Assembly: GCA_900553935.1 (NCBI GenBank)
Contig: USFK01000020.1
Location: 1 to 14,074 of the forward strand
Source: an uncultured Collinsella sp.
GTDB taxonomy: Bacteria; Actinomycetota; Coriobacteriia; Coriobacteriales; Coriobacteriaceae
Reading direction: 5' to 3'
DNA length: 14,074 nucleotides
The notes beneath the pieces are model-generated. The model saw only the letters and a list, made by a program, of their open reading frames with translations. It ran no database searches and was not told the origin of the DNA. The translations under genes and the position numbers were made by a program. Below, piece after piece: positions 1 to 6,075 of this stretch (positions are counted from its first letter, which is position 1; each line of letters starts with the position of its first letter).

Positions 1-181
1 TGACCGTGTAGACGGGGTCGCCCATGACCAGGTGGCCGAGGGTAGACTTGCCGGCGCCGTTGGGGCCCATCAGCACGTGGGTCTCGCCGGCGGCGACGTT
101 GAGGTTGACATTGTGGAGGATGGTCTTCTCGTCCACGGAGGCGGTGAGACCTTCGATGGAAAGCAGCGGATTTGCGCTCAT
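1..181 (-). CDS. sufC: SufC, Fe-S cluster assembly ATPase (N-terminal part, cut by window edge)
   Basis: This is the ABC-type ATPase of the SUF iron-sulfur cluster assembly machine, a cytoplasmic partner of SufB and SufD. Only the first 60 codons are present, read from the ATG at 181-179. The translation starts MSANPLLSIEGLTASVDEKT and contains a complete Walker A motif, GPNGAGKST, near residues 40-48. The segment GDPVYTV after it matches the stretch that follows the P-loop in SufC proteins, which separates it from general ABC transporters. A purine-rich ribosome site (GAGAGGGA on the minus strand, 186-193) lies 4 nt upstream of the start. The gene is divergent from an IscR-like Rrf2 regulator, the classical arrangement for suf operons under Fe-S-dependent control. 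The rest of the gene and probably the remaining suf genes lie to the left of the window. Being the first gene of the transcript is an inference from the divergent layout. Confidence 0.85.
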   Translation of the reverse strand, partial: MSANPLLSIEGLTASVDEKTILHNVNLNVAAGETHVLMGPNGAGKSTLGHLVMGDPVYTV

Positions 182-200
182 GCTGTCCCTCTCTGTATAT

Positions 201-220
201 GGTGTACTCATAGGTGTACT
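201..220. repeat. Direct repeat GGTGTACT x2, 12-bp period, in the suf leader
   Basis: GGTGTACT occurs at 201-208 and again at 213-220 with a 4-bp spacer (CATA). On the minus strand this reads AGTACACC-tatg-AGTACACC and lies about 20 bp upstream of the sufC start codon. It could be a regulator half-site pair or part of the suf 5' leader. No protein is recognised that would bind it. Confidence 0.5.
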
Positions 221-265
221 AAACCCTAGGAATCTTCTCGGAATAAAGTTACTATGGGTTCGGCG

Positions 266-289
266 TTAGTCAAGGGAAAACCCGACTAA
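266..289. promoter_or_regulatory. Inverted repeat TTAGTC-N12-GACTAA overlapping a probable suf -35 box
   Basis: TTAGTC (266-271) and GACTAA (284-289) are exact reverse complements. The 12-nt spacer also holds GGG and CCC. Read on the minus strand, the repeat contains TTGACT (+ strand 268-273), a 5-of-6 match to the sigma-70 -35 consensus pointing at sufC. No strong -10 hexamer was found 16-18 bp downstream; the best candidate there is weak (TAACTT). The position suggests a repressor operator for the suf transcript, with the adjacent Rrf2 protein as the obvious candidate. The core differs in orientation from the E. coli IscR type 1 site, so the assignment is inference. Confidence 0.45.
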
Positions 290-310
290 TCCACTCGACT
301 TTTCAAATTC

Positions 311-363
311 TGGGACAAAATAACCTGTTGTGTTTGTCCCACTTACTTAAGATTTGGGACAAA
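311..363. promoter_or_regulatory. Three alternating TGGGACAAA boxes with exact 22-bp period (putative Rrf2 operator)
   Basis: TGGGACAAA occurs at 311-319, its exact reverse complement TTTGTCCCA at 333-341, and TGGGACAAA again at 355-363. Both spacers are exactly 13 bp, so the boxes start at 311, 333 and 355, two helical turns apart on one DNA face. Boxes 1 and 3 also share AACCTG just downstream, so the similarity extends beyond the 9-mer. The array ends 42 bp before the ATG of the regulator gene, where an autoregulatory operator would sit. The geometry is seen directly. Binding by the neighbouring Rrf2 protein is inferred. Confidence 0.6.
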
Positions 364-405
364 CAAACCTGGTTATGTTGTTCCAGATGCGATGGGAGGG
401 TAGGT

Positions 406-837
406 ATGCTCATTTCTTCTAAGGGCCGCTATGCCCTCCGGTTAATGATCTATATCGCGGCGCTGGGTGACGCCGAGGGCAAGATTGCTTTGCGCGAGGT
501 TGCCGACCGTGAACATATCTCGCAAAAGTATTTGGAGCAGCTGGTTCGTCCGCTCATGAAGGCGGGCCTGCTTAAGAGCGTGCGCGGCAAAGGCGGTGGC
601 TACATGATGGCCAAGGACCCCGCCGAGGTGCGTGCTGGCGACATCCTGCGCGCTGTCGAGGGCAGCACGGCGCCCGTGGCGTGCGACGGCATCGACAACA
701 GCTGCACCCGCAGCGATTTGTGCTCAACCGTCAAGTTCTGGCGCGGCCTGGACGACGTGATCGAAAAGTACGTCGACGGCGTGACGTTGGCCGACCTGGC
801 CGCCGTCCCCGAAGTCAACTTCAACATCAAGCTGTAG
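406..837 (+). CDS. Rrf2-family transcriptional regulator, IscR-like
   Basis: A 143-residue winged-helix repressor of the Rrf2 family, the usual length for IscR/SufR-type proteins. The ATG at 406 is chosen because MLISSKGRYALRLM is the standard Rrf2 N-terminus and GGGAGGGT (394-401) provides a ribosome site; an upstream in-frame TTG at 328 would fall inside the operator boxes. The recognition helix is near HISQKYLEQLVRPLM (residues 37-51) and the wing is GKGGGY (61-66). Three cysteines, C93, C100 and C106, give a CX6CX5C pattern where E. coli IscR has CX5CX5C, which supports binding of an Fe-S cluster. The gene is divergent from sufC, so it probably senses cluster status and controls the suf genes and itself. 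A nitric oxide or cysteine sensor of the same family is possible, but the suf context favours the IscR-like role. Confidence 0.85.
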   Translation: MLISSKGRYALRLMIYIAALGDAEGKIALREVADREHISQKYLEQLVRPLMKAGLLKSVRGKGGGYMMAKDPAEVRAGDILRAVEGSTAPVACDGIDNSCTRSDLCSTVKFWRGLDDVIEKYVDGVTLADLAAVPEVNFNIKL

Positions 838-890
838 GTTTAGCGCAATTCCTTAAGATTTCGCGGAGGGTTGTTGCCGTTTACCGAGGG

Positions 891-906
891 GTTGTTGTGC
901 AACAAC
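891..906. promoter_or_regulatory. Palindrome GTTGTTG-TG-CAACAAC upstream of the wall-anchored protein
   Basis: The 7-bp arms GTTGTTG (891-897) and CAACAAC (900-906) are separated by only 2 nt. This fits a protein operator better than an RNA hairpin. It sits about 70 bp before the ATG at 977 in the 139-bp gap after the Rrf2 gene. No convincing -35/-10 pair was identified in this gap. The inner GTTGTGCAAC recurs at 2847-2856 before the next gene. Confidence 0.45.
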
Positions 907-976
907 GGGTGAGCTGCAATACTTAATTCTATCTTTGCAAACTGCACTTTAACTACACCAATGCAGGGAGGATCTT

Positions 977-2779
977 ATGCAGCGCAAGCATTCTGCTATT
1001 GTCGCGGGCCTGACGCTGGCGCTTTCGTTTGGCGCCGTTTCCGTGCCGGCACCCGCCGCTGCCGAGGAGCCCACGCCGGGCGTTGCCTCGGATGCGACCG
1101 ATATCGATAAGGGTCTCTATACCCAGCAGTCCTTCTCGGGCGTGCTGAGGTCGGTCCAGGGCGTTTCGTTTGTTAACGTGACCCCCGAGATGAAGTACTT
1201 TACCAAGTACGAGAGCCATGGCAACTATAACCAGGGCTTTTCGTATGGCGACGGCTATAACGCGCTGGGTTATTACCAGTTCGACCGTCGATGGTCGCTC
1301 ATTCCGTTTATGAAGCAGGCCTACAACTACAACCCCGAAAAATACAGCATGCTCAAGGATGCGATTGATCGCGGCAGCGAGATTTCCAACACGAGCAATG
1401 CCATGTACGAGAACGGCCAGCTCACCGAGTTGGGCCGTATTGCGCAGGAGGCTTTCCAAGGTGCTTATAACACCGACCCTGTTGAGTTCTCGGCTCTGCA
1501 GGATGCGTATGCGTACAACTCGTACTATGCGGTGACCGAGGCGTGGCTCAAGAGCGGCCTGGGCATTGATATTTCGGGCCGTGCCGATTGCGTTAAGGGC
1601 ATGGTGTGGAGCATCACCAACATGTGCGGCACTGGTGGCTGCCGGGACTTCTTTAAGTGGGCAAACCTTTCCAACAGCATGTCCGATCGCGAGTTTGTGA
1701 CGGCACTTTCCAACAGCGTGGTCAATAACGTGGCGACCAAGTATTCGAGCCAGCCCCAGTACCATGAGGGCTGGAAGAACCGCTACCGCAATGAGCTGAA
1801 GGACTGCTTGGTTTATATCGCCGAGGACGAGGCCGCTGCGACGCCCGTGCAGCCCGAACCTACGCCGACGCCTGATTCGAATGACGACTCGAGCGACGAT
1901 GCCAACGATGACAGGATGGATGCGCCCTCGACCGGTGCTGACGGTGATGGCTCTGCTGGTGGCACTACCAACAACGGCTCTACCTCGAACGGTTCCGATT
2001 CAAACGGCTCTGCTGCGGGCGATTCGTCTTCAAGCTCTGCCGGCAATACGGACAGCGACGCTTCTGGTTCGACCGGCGCTGGCACCTCTAACTCATCCAC
2101 CGGCTCGAGCGATTCGTCCGTTGGCACCGGCTCTAACAACGGCTCCGGCTCTGACGCAACCCCTGGTTCCGATGCTTCCAAGGATGACTCGAATAAGGCG
2201 CCGGACGCTCCCGTTGCTTCGCCGGACAAGAAACCTTCTTTCTCCGTGCAACTTGGTTCTACGCTGGGCTCTTCGCTGATGGCTGGCGTCAATAACGGTT
2301 CGACTTCGAACAAGGGCACTTCTGGTCAAGCTTCCACGGAAAAGACCGAGGCTGCAAAGGGCGACTCCAAGGACGAGGCTTCCGAGAAGACCGAATCCGA
2401 TAAGGGTTCTAGCTCTGAGGAGAAGAGCGACAAGTCCGAACAGAAGAAGGACGAGGATAAGAAGTCTGAATCTGAGGAGAAGGACAAGAGCAAGGACAAG
2501 ACCGAGGACGGAAAGCAGCAGGGCAAGGACAGCGGTAAGGGCAACACCGACAACCAGAACCAGGAGCAAAATGACTCCAAAACGGTGACCACCACGACCA
2601 CGACGACTACAACGACTAAGTCCTCGGGCGGTAACATGCCCAAGACGGGCGACTTGATTGTGATGGCGAGCCTTGCCAGTGCAAGCTTGGCCACACTGGG
2701 CGCTACGTCTATCGTAAGTGGTAAGCATAAGCTCGATCAGCAGAAGAAGGCTTCTGGGGAGGACGGCTTGGAGGAGTAA
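977..2779 (+). CDS. Secreted sortase-anchored protein with putative lysozyme-like domain
   Basis: A 600-residue surface protein. The ATG at 977 follows a strong AGGGAGGA site (965-972). Residues 1-29 form a signal peptide: a basic start (MQRKH), a hydrophobic core and a likely cleavage after PAPAAA. Residues about 70-280 form a globular region with YESHGNYNQGFSYGDGYNA, then GYYQFDRR. This resembles lysozyme/transglycosylase-like folds, and E79 is a candidate catalytic acid. Four cysteines (205, 217, 222, 277) could form disulfides outside the cell. Residues about 285-425 are rich in Ser, Gly, Asn, Asp and Thr; 440-535 are rich in Lys, Glu, Asp and Ser; ten threonines follow at 538-547. The end has MPKTG (554-558), a hydrophobic segment and a basic KHK tail, a sortase signal with Met in place of the usual Leu. 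It is probably displayed on the wall through a flexible stalk. The enzymatic call is by resemblance only. It is monocistronic, closed by the terminator at 2813. Confidence 0.75.
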   Translation: MQRKHSAIVAGLTLALSFGAVSVPAPAAAEEPTPGVASDATDIDKGLYTQQSFSGVLRSVQGVSFVNVTPEMKYFTKYESHGNYNQGFSYGDGYNALGYYQFDRRWSLIPFMKQAYNYNPEKYSMLKDAIDRGSEISNTSNAMYENGQLTELGRIAQEAFQGAYNTDPVEFSALQDAYAYNSYYAVTEAWLKSGLGIDISGRADCVKGMVWSITNMCGTGGCRDFFKWANLSNSMSDREFVTALSNSVVNNVATKYSSQPQYHEGWKNRYRNELKDCLVYIAEDEAAATPVQPEPTPTPDSNDDSSDDANDDRMDAPSTGADGDGSAGGTTNNGSTSNGSDSNGSAAGDSSSSSAGNTDSDASGSTGAGTSNSSTGSSDSSVGTGSNNGSGSDATPGSDASKDDSNKAPDAPVASPDKKPSFSVQLGSTLGSSLMAGVNNGSTSNKGTSGQASTEKTEAAKGDSKDEASEKTESDKGSSSEEKSDKSEQKKDEDKKSESEEKDKSKDKTEDGKQQGKDSGKGNTDNQNQEQNDSKTVTTTTTTTTTTKSSGGNMPKTGDLIVMASLASASLATLGATSIVSGKHKLDQQKKASGEDGLEE

Positions 2780-2812
2780 TCTTCCAGATCGTTTTCTATA
2801 AGAGTTTGGGAC

Positions 2813-2846
2813 GGGGTCCGGTGCGGCGGCATCGGGCCCCTTTTTT
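2813..2846 (+). terminator. Strong intrinsic terminator after the wall-anchored protein gene
   Basis: The arms GGGGTCCGGTGC (2813-2824) and GCATCGGGCCCC (2829-2840) pair over 12 bp, including two G-U pairs, around a GGCG tetraloop. Six T residues follow (2841-2846). It lies 34 bp past the stop codon of the gene at 977-2779. Confidence 0.92.
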
Positions 2847-2918
2847 GTTGTGCAACGATTTGTTATGCCCCCTCGGGGGTCTGTTGCTACCGCTGCCCGA
2901 AACGTTTGCATGTCGATA

Positions 2919-2946
2919 TTGTTGCGCTCTACCCGCCCGCTACAAT
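2919..2946 (+). promoter_or_regulatory. Probable sigma-70 promoter for the AAA-ATPase-like gene
   Basis: TACAAT (2941-2946) is a good -10 box. TTGTTG (2919-2924) sits 16 bp upstream as a moderate -35. The -10 ends 33 bp before the GTG start at 2980. The preceding terminator makes an independent promoter necessary here. Confidence 0.55.
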
Positions 2947-2979
2947 GGACATCGTGCTGCGTTAGAAGGAGAGTTTACG

Positions 2980-4779
2980 GTGTCTGAACAGGTGAATTGT
3001 GGTTTTACTCATGCGTTCGGTGCACGGTTGCTCAATCATGCGGATAGCGCAGCTCTACCGGTTGATGCACACGACTTTTCCGATGCAATCAATCGGTGTT
3101 TACTCGTCGATAAGACTATGTTTATTGCCGATATATTGGACAGTGAAGCACCTGTTGCGTTTTGTTGTCGGCCCAAGGGTTTTGGCAAGAGCATGAATCT
3201 ATCGATGCTCAAGTGCTATTTGGAACGACCTGATCACCGGCTGCCGGATCGAAGCCTGTTCGCTGGTACCCAGATTTGGCAGGCGGGCGGCGGTCGCTAT
3301 CGTGATGAGTACGCGAGTTATCCGGTCATCATGCTCGACTTTACAGCTGCCGCTGCGAGGCGCGACGCCGATGCTGCGGCGGCTATTCGCAGCGCTGTCG
3401 CGCACGAGTGCGCCCGATTGCTGCCGCTGCTTGCCGCGCCTGATTTGTCAAGACGTGAGGTCCGTCTTATCGAGAGGGCGGCGCGTGGGGTGGCCAGCGA
3501 TAAGGAGATCGATGCGGCGCTTGGCGTGCTTGTTAAGCTGCTCCAGACAGCTTTCGATGAGCAGGTTGTTCTTCTGATAGACGACTACGACGTGGTATGT
3601 CCAAAGCGCTTGGACGCTAAGGACGACGGTAGCGTGGATTCCCTTGAGCCGCTCAGCCAAATGTTGTTCGACACCATTGCCGACGCCGGCAACTCGTTGC
3701 GATTGACGTGTCTTATGGGCGAGCGCCCCGGTCCTGCCGAGCTTGCGTTGTCCCAACGTGGGGTTTCCTATCGGTCGGCGACAGCGTTGTCGAGTTGGTG
3801 TGATCGATGGTTCGGTTTTTCGGACGACGAAGTCCAAGTGCTGTTGGATTGCATCGGTCGCAACGGCTGTCTGGATGACGCGCGTGAGTGGCTCGAGGGC
3901 TATCTGTTTGGTGGTTTTTATTGCTCGAGCCCGGAGCGCGTGGTGGACTACGCACATCGCGATTGCGTCGCGCCCGTTCGGGCGGATCTGTATTGTTACG
4001 CCGACCGTCTGGGCGCATGCGTCGGCGACTGGAATCTCATTCGCCTGTCCACATTGTTCGATTTGGTTGAGCCGCATGGGTTTATTGAGGCGCCAGTGCA
4101 TATGCATGCCGAGGAGGTCGATGCCGCCAAGCCCGAAGATATCTGGACTGCGCTGTATCTGTCTGGATTCCTTACGACGGATATGACGGGGCATTCGGAG
4201 GACGGCGCGTGCCTTCGTTCCCTGCGTCTGCCTAATAACGAAGTGCGTCAGGCGCTCCGTCTTGTAATTCTGGAATGGTTTGAGTGCGCCGTTGAGGACG
4301 TTGGAGTTATCGACTCGTTCCATGACGGGCTGTGTCGAGGAGACGAGGACACTGTAAAGCAAGCTTTGAGCTGTGCTATCGGCGATCTGGGCATCGATGT
4401 GGGCCAATCAGATATGCCGACAGCCTATCATCTGGCGCTTCAGGGGCTCTGCTTTGGACTGCCCGGCTATTGCAATCCCAGCTCCAAGCGAAGTGGCGTC
4501 TCGGATCGCTGGGATATCCAGGTGATTCCCACCGGTCGGGTGTTTGACGTGGCCGACACGCTCGGCATGCTCGATGAGCGACCGCTCATTACGGTCAACA
4601 TGTTGTACGACCCTGGCGTCGATGCCCTGGGCCTGGAACTGTTGGCGGTTCAGGCGCTGCTCGACATAGAGCGCGACGGCATCGATGATATCCGCGTGCC
4701 GCGCCCCGCCGTCGGGCGCATGCGTTGGGGTTTTGGCTTTGACGGTCAGCGTGTGTCCGTGGTGTGCCAACGACTGTAG
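2980..4779 (+). CDS. AAA-ATPase-like protein with C-terminal PD-(D/E)XK-type domain (nuclease motif apparently lost)
   Basis: A 599-residue protein of the widespread bacterial family combining an 'AAA-ATPase-like' N-terminal domain (PF09820 type) with a PD-(D/E)XK nuclease-like C-terminal domain (PF08011 type). The GTG at 2980 is chosen because AAGGAGAG (2966-2973) precedes it by 6 nt. VDKTMFIADIL at residues 43-53 is the family's N-terminal signature. The family's unusual P-loop appears as RPKGFGKS (64-71), and the Walker B strand is VVLLIDDYD (196-204), with Asp202 where Glu is usual. The C-terminal domain has AYHLALQGLCFGL and then RWDIQV, retaining the acidic D512. The expected E-X-K strand reads PLITVNML, with Val539 and Met541 in place of Glu and Lys. 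The ATPase may be active, but nuclease activity looks lost. The biological role of the family is not settled; transposon-associated and defence-related roles have been considered. It stands alone and converges on the next gene. Confidence 0.75.
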   Translation: MSEQVNCGFTHAFGARLLNHADSAALPVDAHDFSDAINRCLLVDKTMFIADILDSEAPVAFCCRPKGFGKSMNLSMLKCYLERPDHRLPDRSLFAGTQIWQAGGGRYRDEYASYPVIMLDFTAAAARRDADAAAAIRSAVAHECARLLPLLAAPDLSRREVRLIERAARGVASDKEIDAALGVLVKLLQTAFDEQVVLLIDDYDVVCPKRLDAKDDGSVDSLEPLSQMLFDTIADAGNSLRLTCLMGERPGPAELALSQRGVSYRSATALSSWCDRWFGFSDDEVQVLLDCIGRNGCLDDAREWLEGYLFGGFYCSSPERVVDYAHRDCVAPVRADLYCYADRLGACVGDWNLIRLSTLFDLVEPHGFIEAPVHMHAEEVDAAKPEDIWTALYLSGFLTTDMTGHSEDGACLRSLRLPNNEVRQALRLVILEWFECAVEDVGVIDSFHDGLCRGDEDTVKQALSCAIGDLGIDVGQSDMPTAYHLALQGLCFGLPGYCNPSSKRSGVSDRWDIQVIPTGRVFDVADTLGMLDERPLITVNMLYDPGVDALGLELLAVQALLDIERDGIDDIRVPRPAVGRMRWGFGFDGQRVSVVCQRL

Positions 4780-4783
4780 CGGC

Positions 4784-4798
4784 GGGCGAAAGCCCTTT
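4784..4798. terminator. Weak hairpin between convergent genes
   Basis: GGGC (4784-4787), a GAAA loop and GCCC (4792-4795) followed by TTT lie in the 20-bp gap between convergent genes. The stem is only 4 bp, so it is at best a weak terminator for the plus-strand gene. Confidence 0.3.
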
Positions 4799-4799
4799 A

Positions 4800-5819
4800 C
4801 TACTCGGCGTCCTTCAGGGGCGGCATGGGCTTCCAGTTGGGATCCTTAACGATCTTGCGGGCGTCCTTCATGCCGCGGCGCAGCGCCGGAATGCCGGTCT
4901 TAAAGCATTTGTCGACTGCTGCCAGACGAATGAACTCCTTGCAGAAGGTCGCGGCATTGCCCAGACGGAACAGCATGGGGTGGTAGTCACCGTAGATCTG
5001 CATATAGCGAGCGAGGAAGCCTCGGTTGCGCATGATGTAGTAGCGGTTGGTGTCGCTCGTGGAGTTGAGCTGTCGTTTGCCGGCGATATCCCAGTTGGAG
5101 ACGGCGCGGGCGCGCTTGAGCACCACGTCGGCAACCACGGCGGCGGGGAAGTGCTGGCTGGCCACGTAGCCGTAGCAGGCATCGTCGCCGTAGATAAAGA
5201 AGCGCGCGTCGGGCAGGCCAATCTTGTCGACCACGCGGCGCGAGAACATGCCGCCCTCAAAGCACAGTTGGTTCATGGTGCGGTAGCCCTCGGGCCCCAA
5301 GTCCCACTTGGCGATGGGGTTAGGGATGCCGAGCGAAAGGATGAGCTGGTACTGCCAAAAGAAAGCGCCGCCGTCAAAGTCCAGGCGCGAACCCTGGATG
5401 ACATCGTAGCGGTCGGTCCACTTGGCAAGACGCTCGATGCCTTCGGGGATGACGAGCACGTCGTCGTCCATCACCCAGAACCACTGGGCCCCCAGATCGT
5501 AGGCGCATTTAGTGCCAGCGGAGAAGCCGCCCGCACCGCCGCCGTTTTCGAGCTGCGGGGCGTAGATGACACGGTCGGTGCCGCCCTGCGCGTCGGGCTG
5601 CTCGGTGTCGATGCCCCACAGGCTGGCCAGGCGCTCGTTGAATGCGGTGCACATGGCCTCGGTCTCGCGCGAATTCTCGTTATCGACAATCACGATGCGC
5701 CAGGGCGTTGCCGTGAGCTCGGTCATGGAGTCGAACAGGTTGGCCAGGAGTTCCTGGCGCTTGTACGTAACGACAACGATGGCGAGCTTATCGATGGGAG
5801 CGGGAAGGGTTGAAGGCAT
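4800..5819 (-). CDS. GT2 family glycosyltransferase (galactofuranosyl/rhamnosyltransferase-like)
   Basis: A 339-residue cytoplasmic or membrane-peripheral glycosyltransferase of the GT-A fold. The ATG at 5819 is chosen because LAIVVVTYKR, the first beta strand, begins at residue 12. The ribosome site is imperfect, AAAGGA about 12 nt upstream. The metal-binding motif is the triple Asp D118-D120 in WFWVMDDDVLV. It is preceded by ENGGGAGGFSAG (91-102), a glycine-rich stretch seen in GlfT1-like galactofuranosyl and rhamnosyl transferases. FFIYGDDACYGY (207-218) fits the acceptor-site region with the catalytic acid. It probably moves a sugar from a nucleotide donor to a lipid-linked or growing glycan. 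It is transcribed away from the five-gene GT block at 6076-12986 and shares its upstream region, so a common polysaccharide pathway is likely. Donor and acceptor cannot be read from the sequence. Confidence 0.85.
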   Translation of the reverse strand: MPSTLPAPIDKLAIVVVTYKRQELLANLFDSMTELTATPWRIVIVDNENSRETEAMCTAFNERLASLWGIDTEQPDAQGGTDRVIYAPQLENGGGAGGFSAGTKCAYDLGAQWFWVMDDDVLVIPEGIERLAKWTDRYDVIQGSRLDFDGGAFFWQYQLILSLGIPNPIAKWDLGPEGYRTMNQLCFEGGMFSRRVVDKIGLPDARFFIYGDDACYGYVASQHFPAAVVADVVLKRARAVSNWDIAGKRQLNSTSDTNRYYIMRNRGFLARYMQIYGDYHPMLFRLGNAATFCKEFIRLAAVDKCFKTGIPALRRGMKDARKIVKDPNWKPMPPLKDAE

Positions 5820-5894
5820 GGGGCAATATATCCTTTCACGCGCGGCGGGCGAGCGCTGCGCGGAAGCTATCGAATACGTCCTTGGGACTGTCCT

Positions 5895-5925
5895 ATTGTA
5901 AAGGCTCGGCGCACCTTGACGGCAA
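5895..5925 (-). promoter_or_regulatory. Candidate promoter for the divergent GT2 gene
   Basis: On the minus strand, TACAAT (+ strand 5895-5900) is a good -10 box. TTGCCG (5920-5925) is a possible -35, but the spacing of 19 bp is long. It would give a leader of roughly 70 nt before the ATG at 5819. Confidence 0.35.
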
Positions 5926-5960
5926 GCTTTGAATAAAACGCAGGAACCTGCCACGGGCCC

Positions 5961-5977
5961 GCCGCATGACGTGCGGC
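5961..5977. repeat. Inverted repeat GCCGCA-TGACG-TGCGGC between divergent GT promoters
   Basis: The arms GCCGCA (5961-5966) and TGCGGC (5972-5977) match perfectly around 5 nt. The repeat lies between the candidate divergent promoters, just upstream of the plus-strand -35 box. It could be an operator for coordinated control of both directions. It has no T-tract, so it is not a terminator. Confidence 0.4.
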
Positions 5978-5981
5978 TACT

Positions 5982-6011
5982 TTGCCCGCAAGAGGCTCCA
6001 TAGATTATATA
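5982..6011 (+). promoter_or_regulatory. Candidate promoter for the GT2 block
   Basis: TTGCCC (5982-5987) and TATATA (6006-6011) are 18 bp apart, about 65 bp upstream of the first gene of the block. The AT-rich stretch ATTATATAAA stands out from GC-rich surroundings. Confidence 0.45.
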
Positions 6012-6075
6012 AACGCCCGCTGGCGCGCTGACCCTTTGATACCATGAAACGACAGGTATTTCCTAAGGAGCACAT

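Noticed and set aside
328..405. N-terminal extension of the Rrf2 regulator from a TTG at 328
   Set aside because: It would overlap the operator boxes, has no ribosome site, and the family's conserved N-terminus begins at the ATG at 406.
953..1765. Long minus-strand ORF opposite the wall-anchored protein
   Set aside because: It lies antisense to a gene with signal peptide, ribosome site and sortase motif, and its translation has no recognisable domain.
2868..2879. CCCCC-TC-GGGGG as a second terminator
   Set aside because: The loop is too tight, and only a non-T-rich stretch follows; the real terminator is immediately upstream.
1813..2911. Minus-strand ORFs opposite the low-complexity stalk (1813-2319, 2093-2911, 2326-2694)
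   Set aside because: They are artefacts of the biased, repetitive codons of the Ser/Gly and Lys/Glu blocks; no ribosome sites or domains.
2806..2979. Upstream extension of the AAA-ATPase-like gene from 2806
   Set aside because: It would start inside the previous gene's terminator region and cross the probable promoter; the GTG at 2980 has a good ribosome site.
4764..5813. 349-codon plus-strand ORF over the GT2 gene
   Set aside because: It is a shadow of the minus-strand glycosyltransferase, which carries all expected GT-A motifs.
5820..5954. 45-residue N-terminal extension of the minus-strand GT2 gene
   Set aside because: It would remove the leader and promoter; the GT-A fold begins directly after the ATG at 5819.
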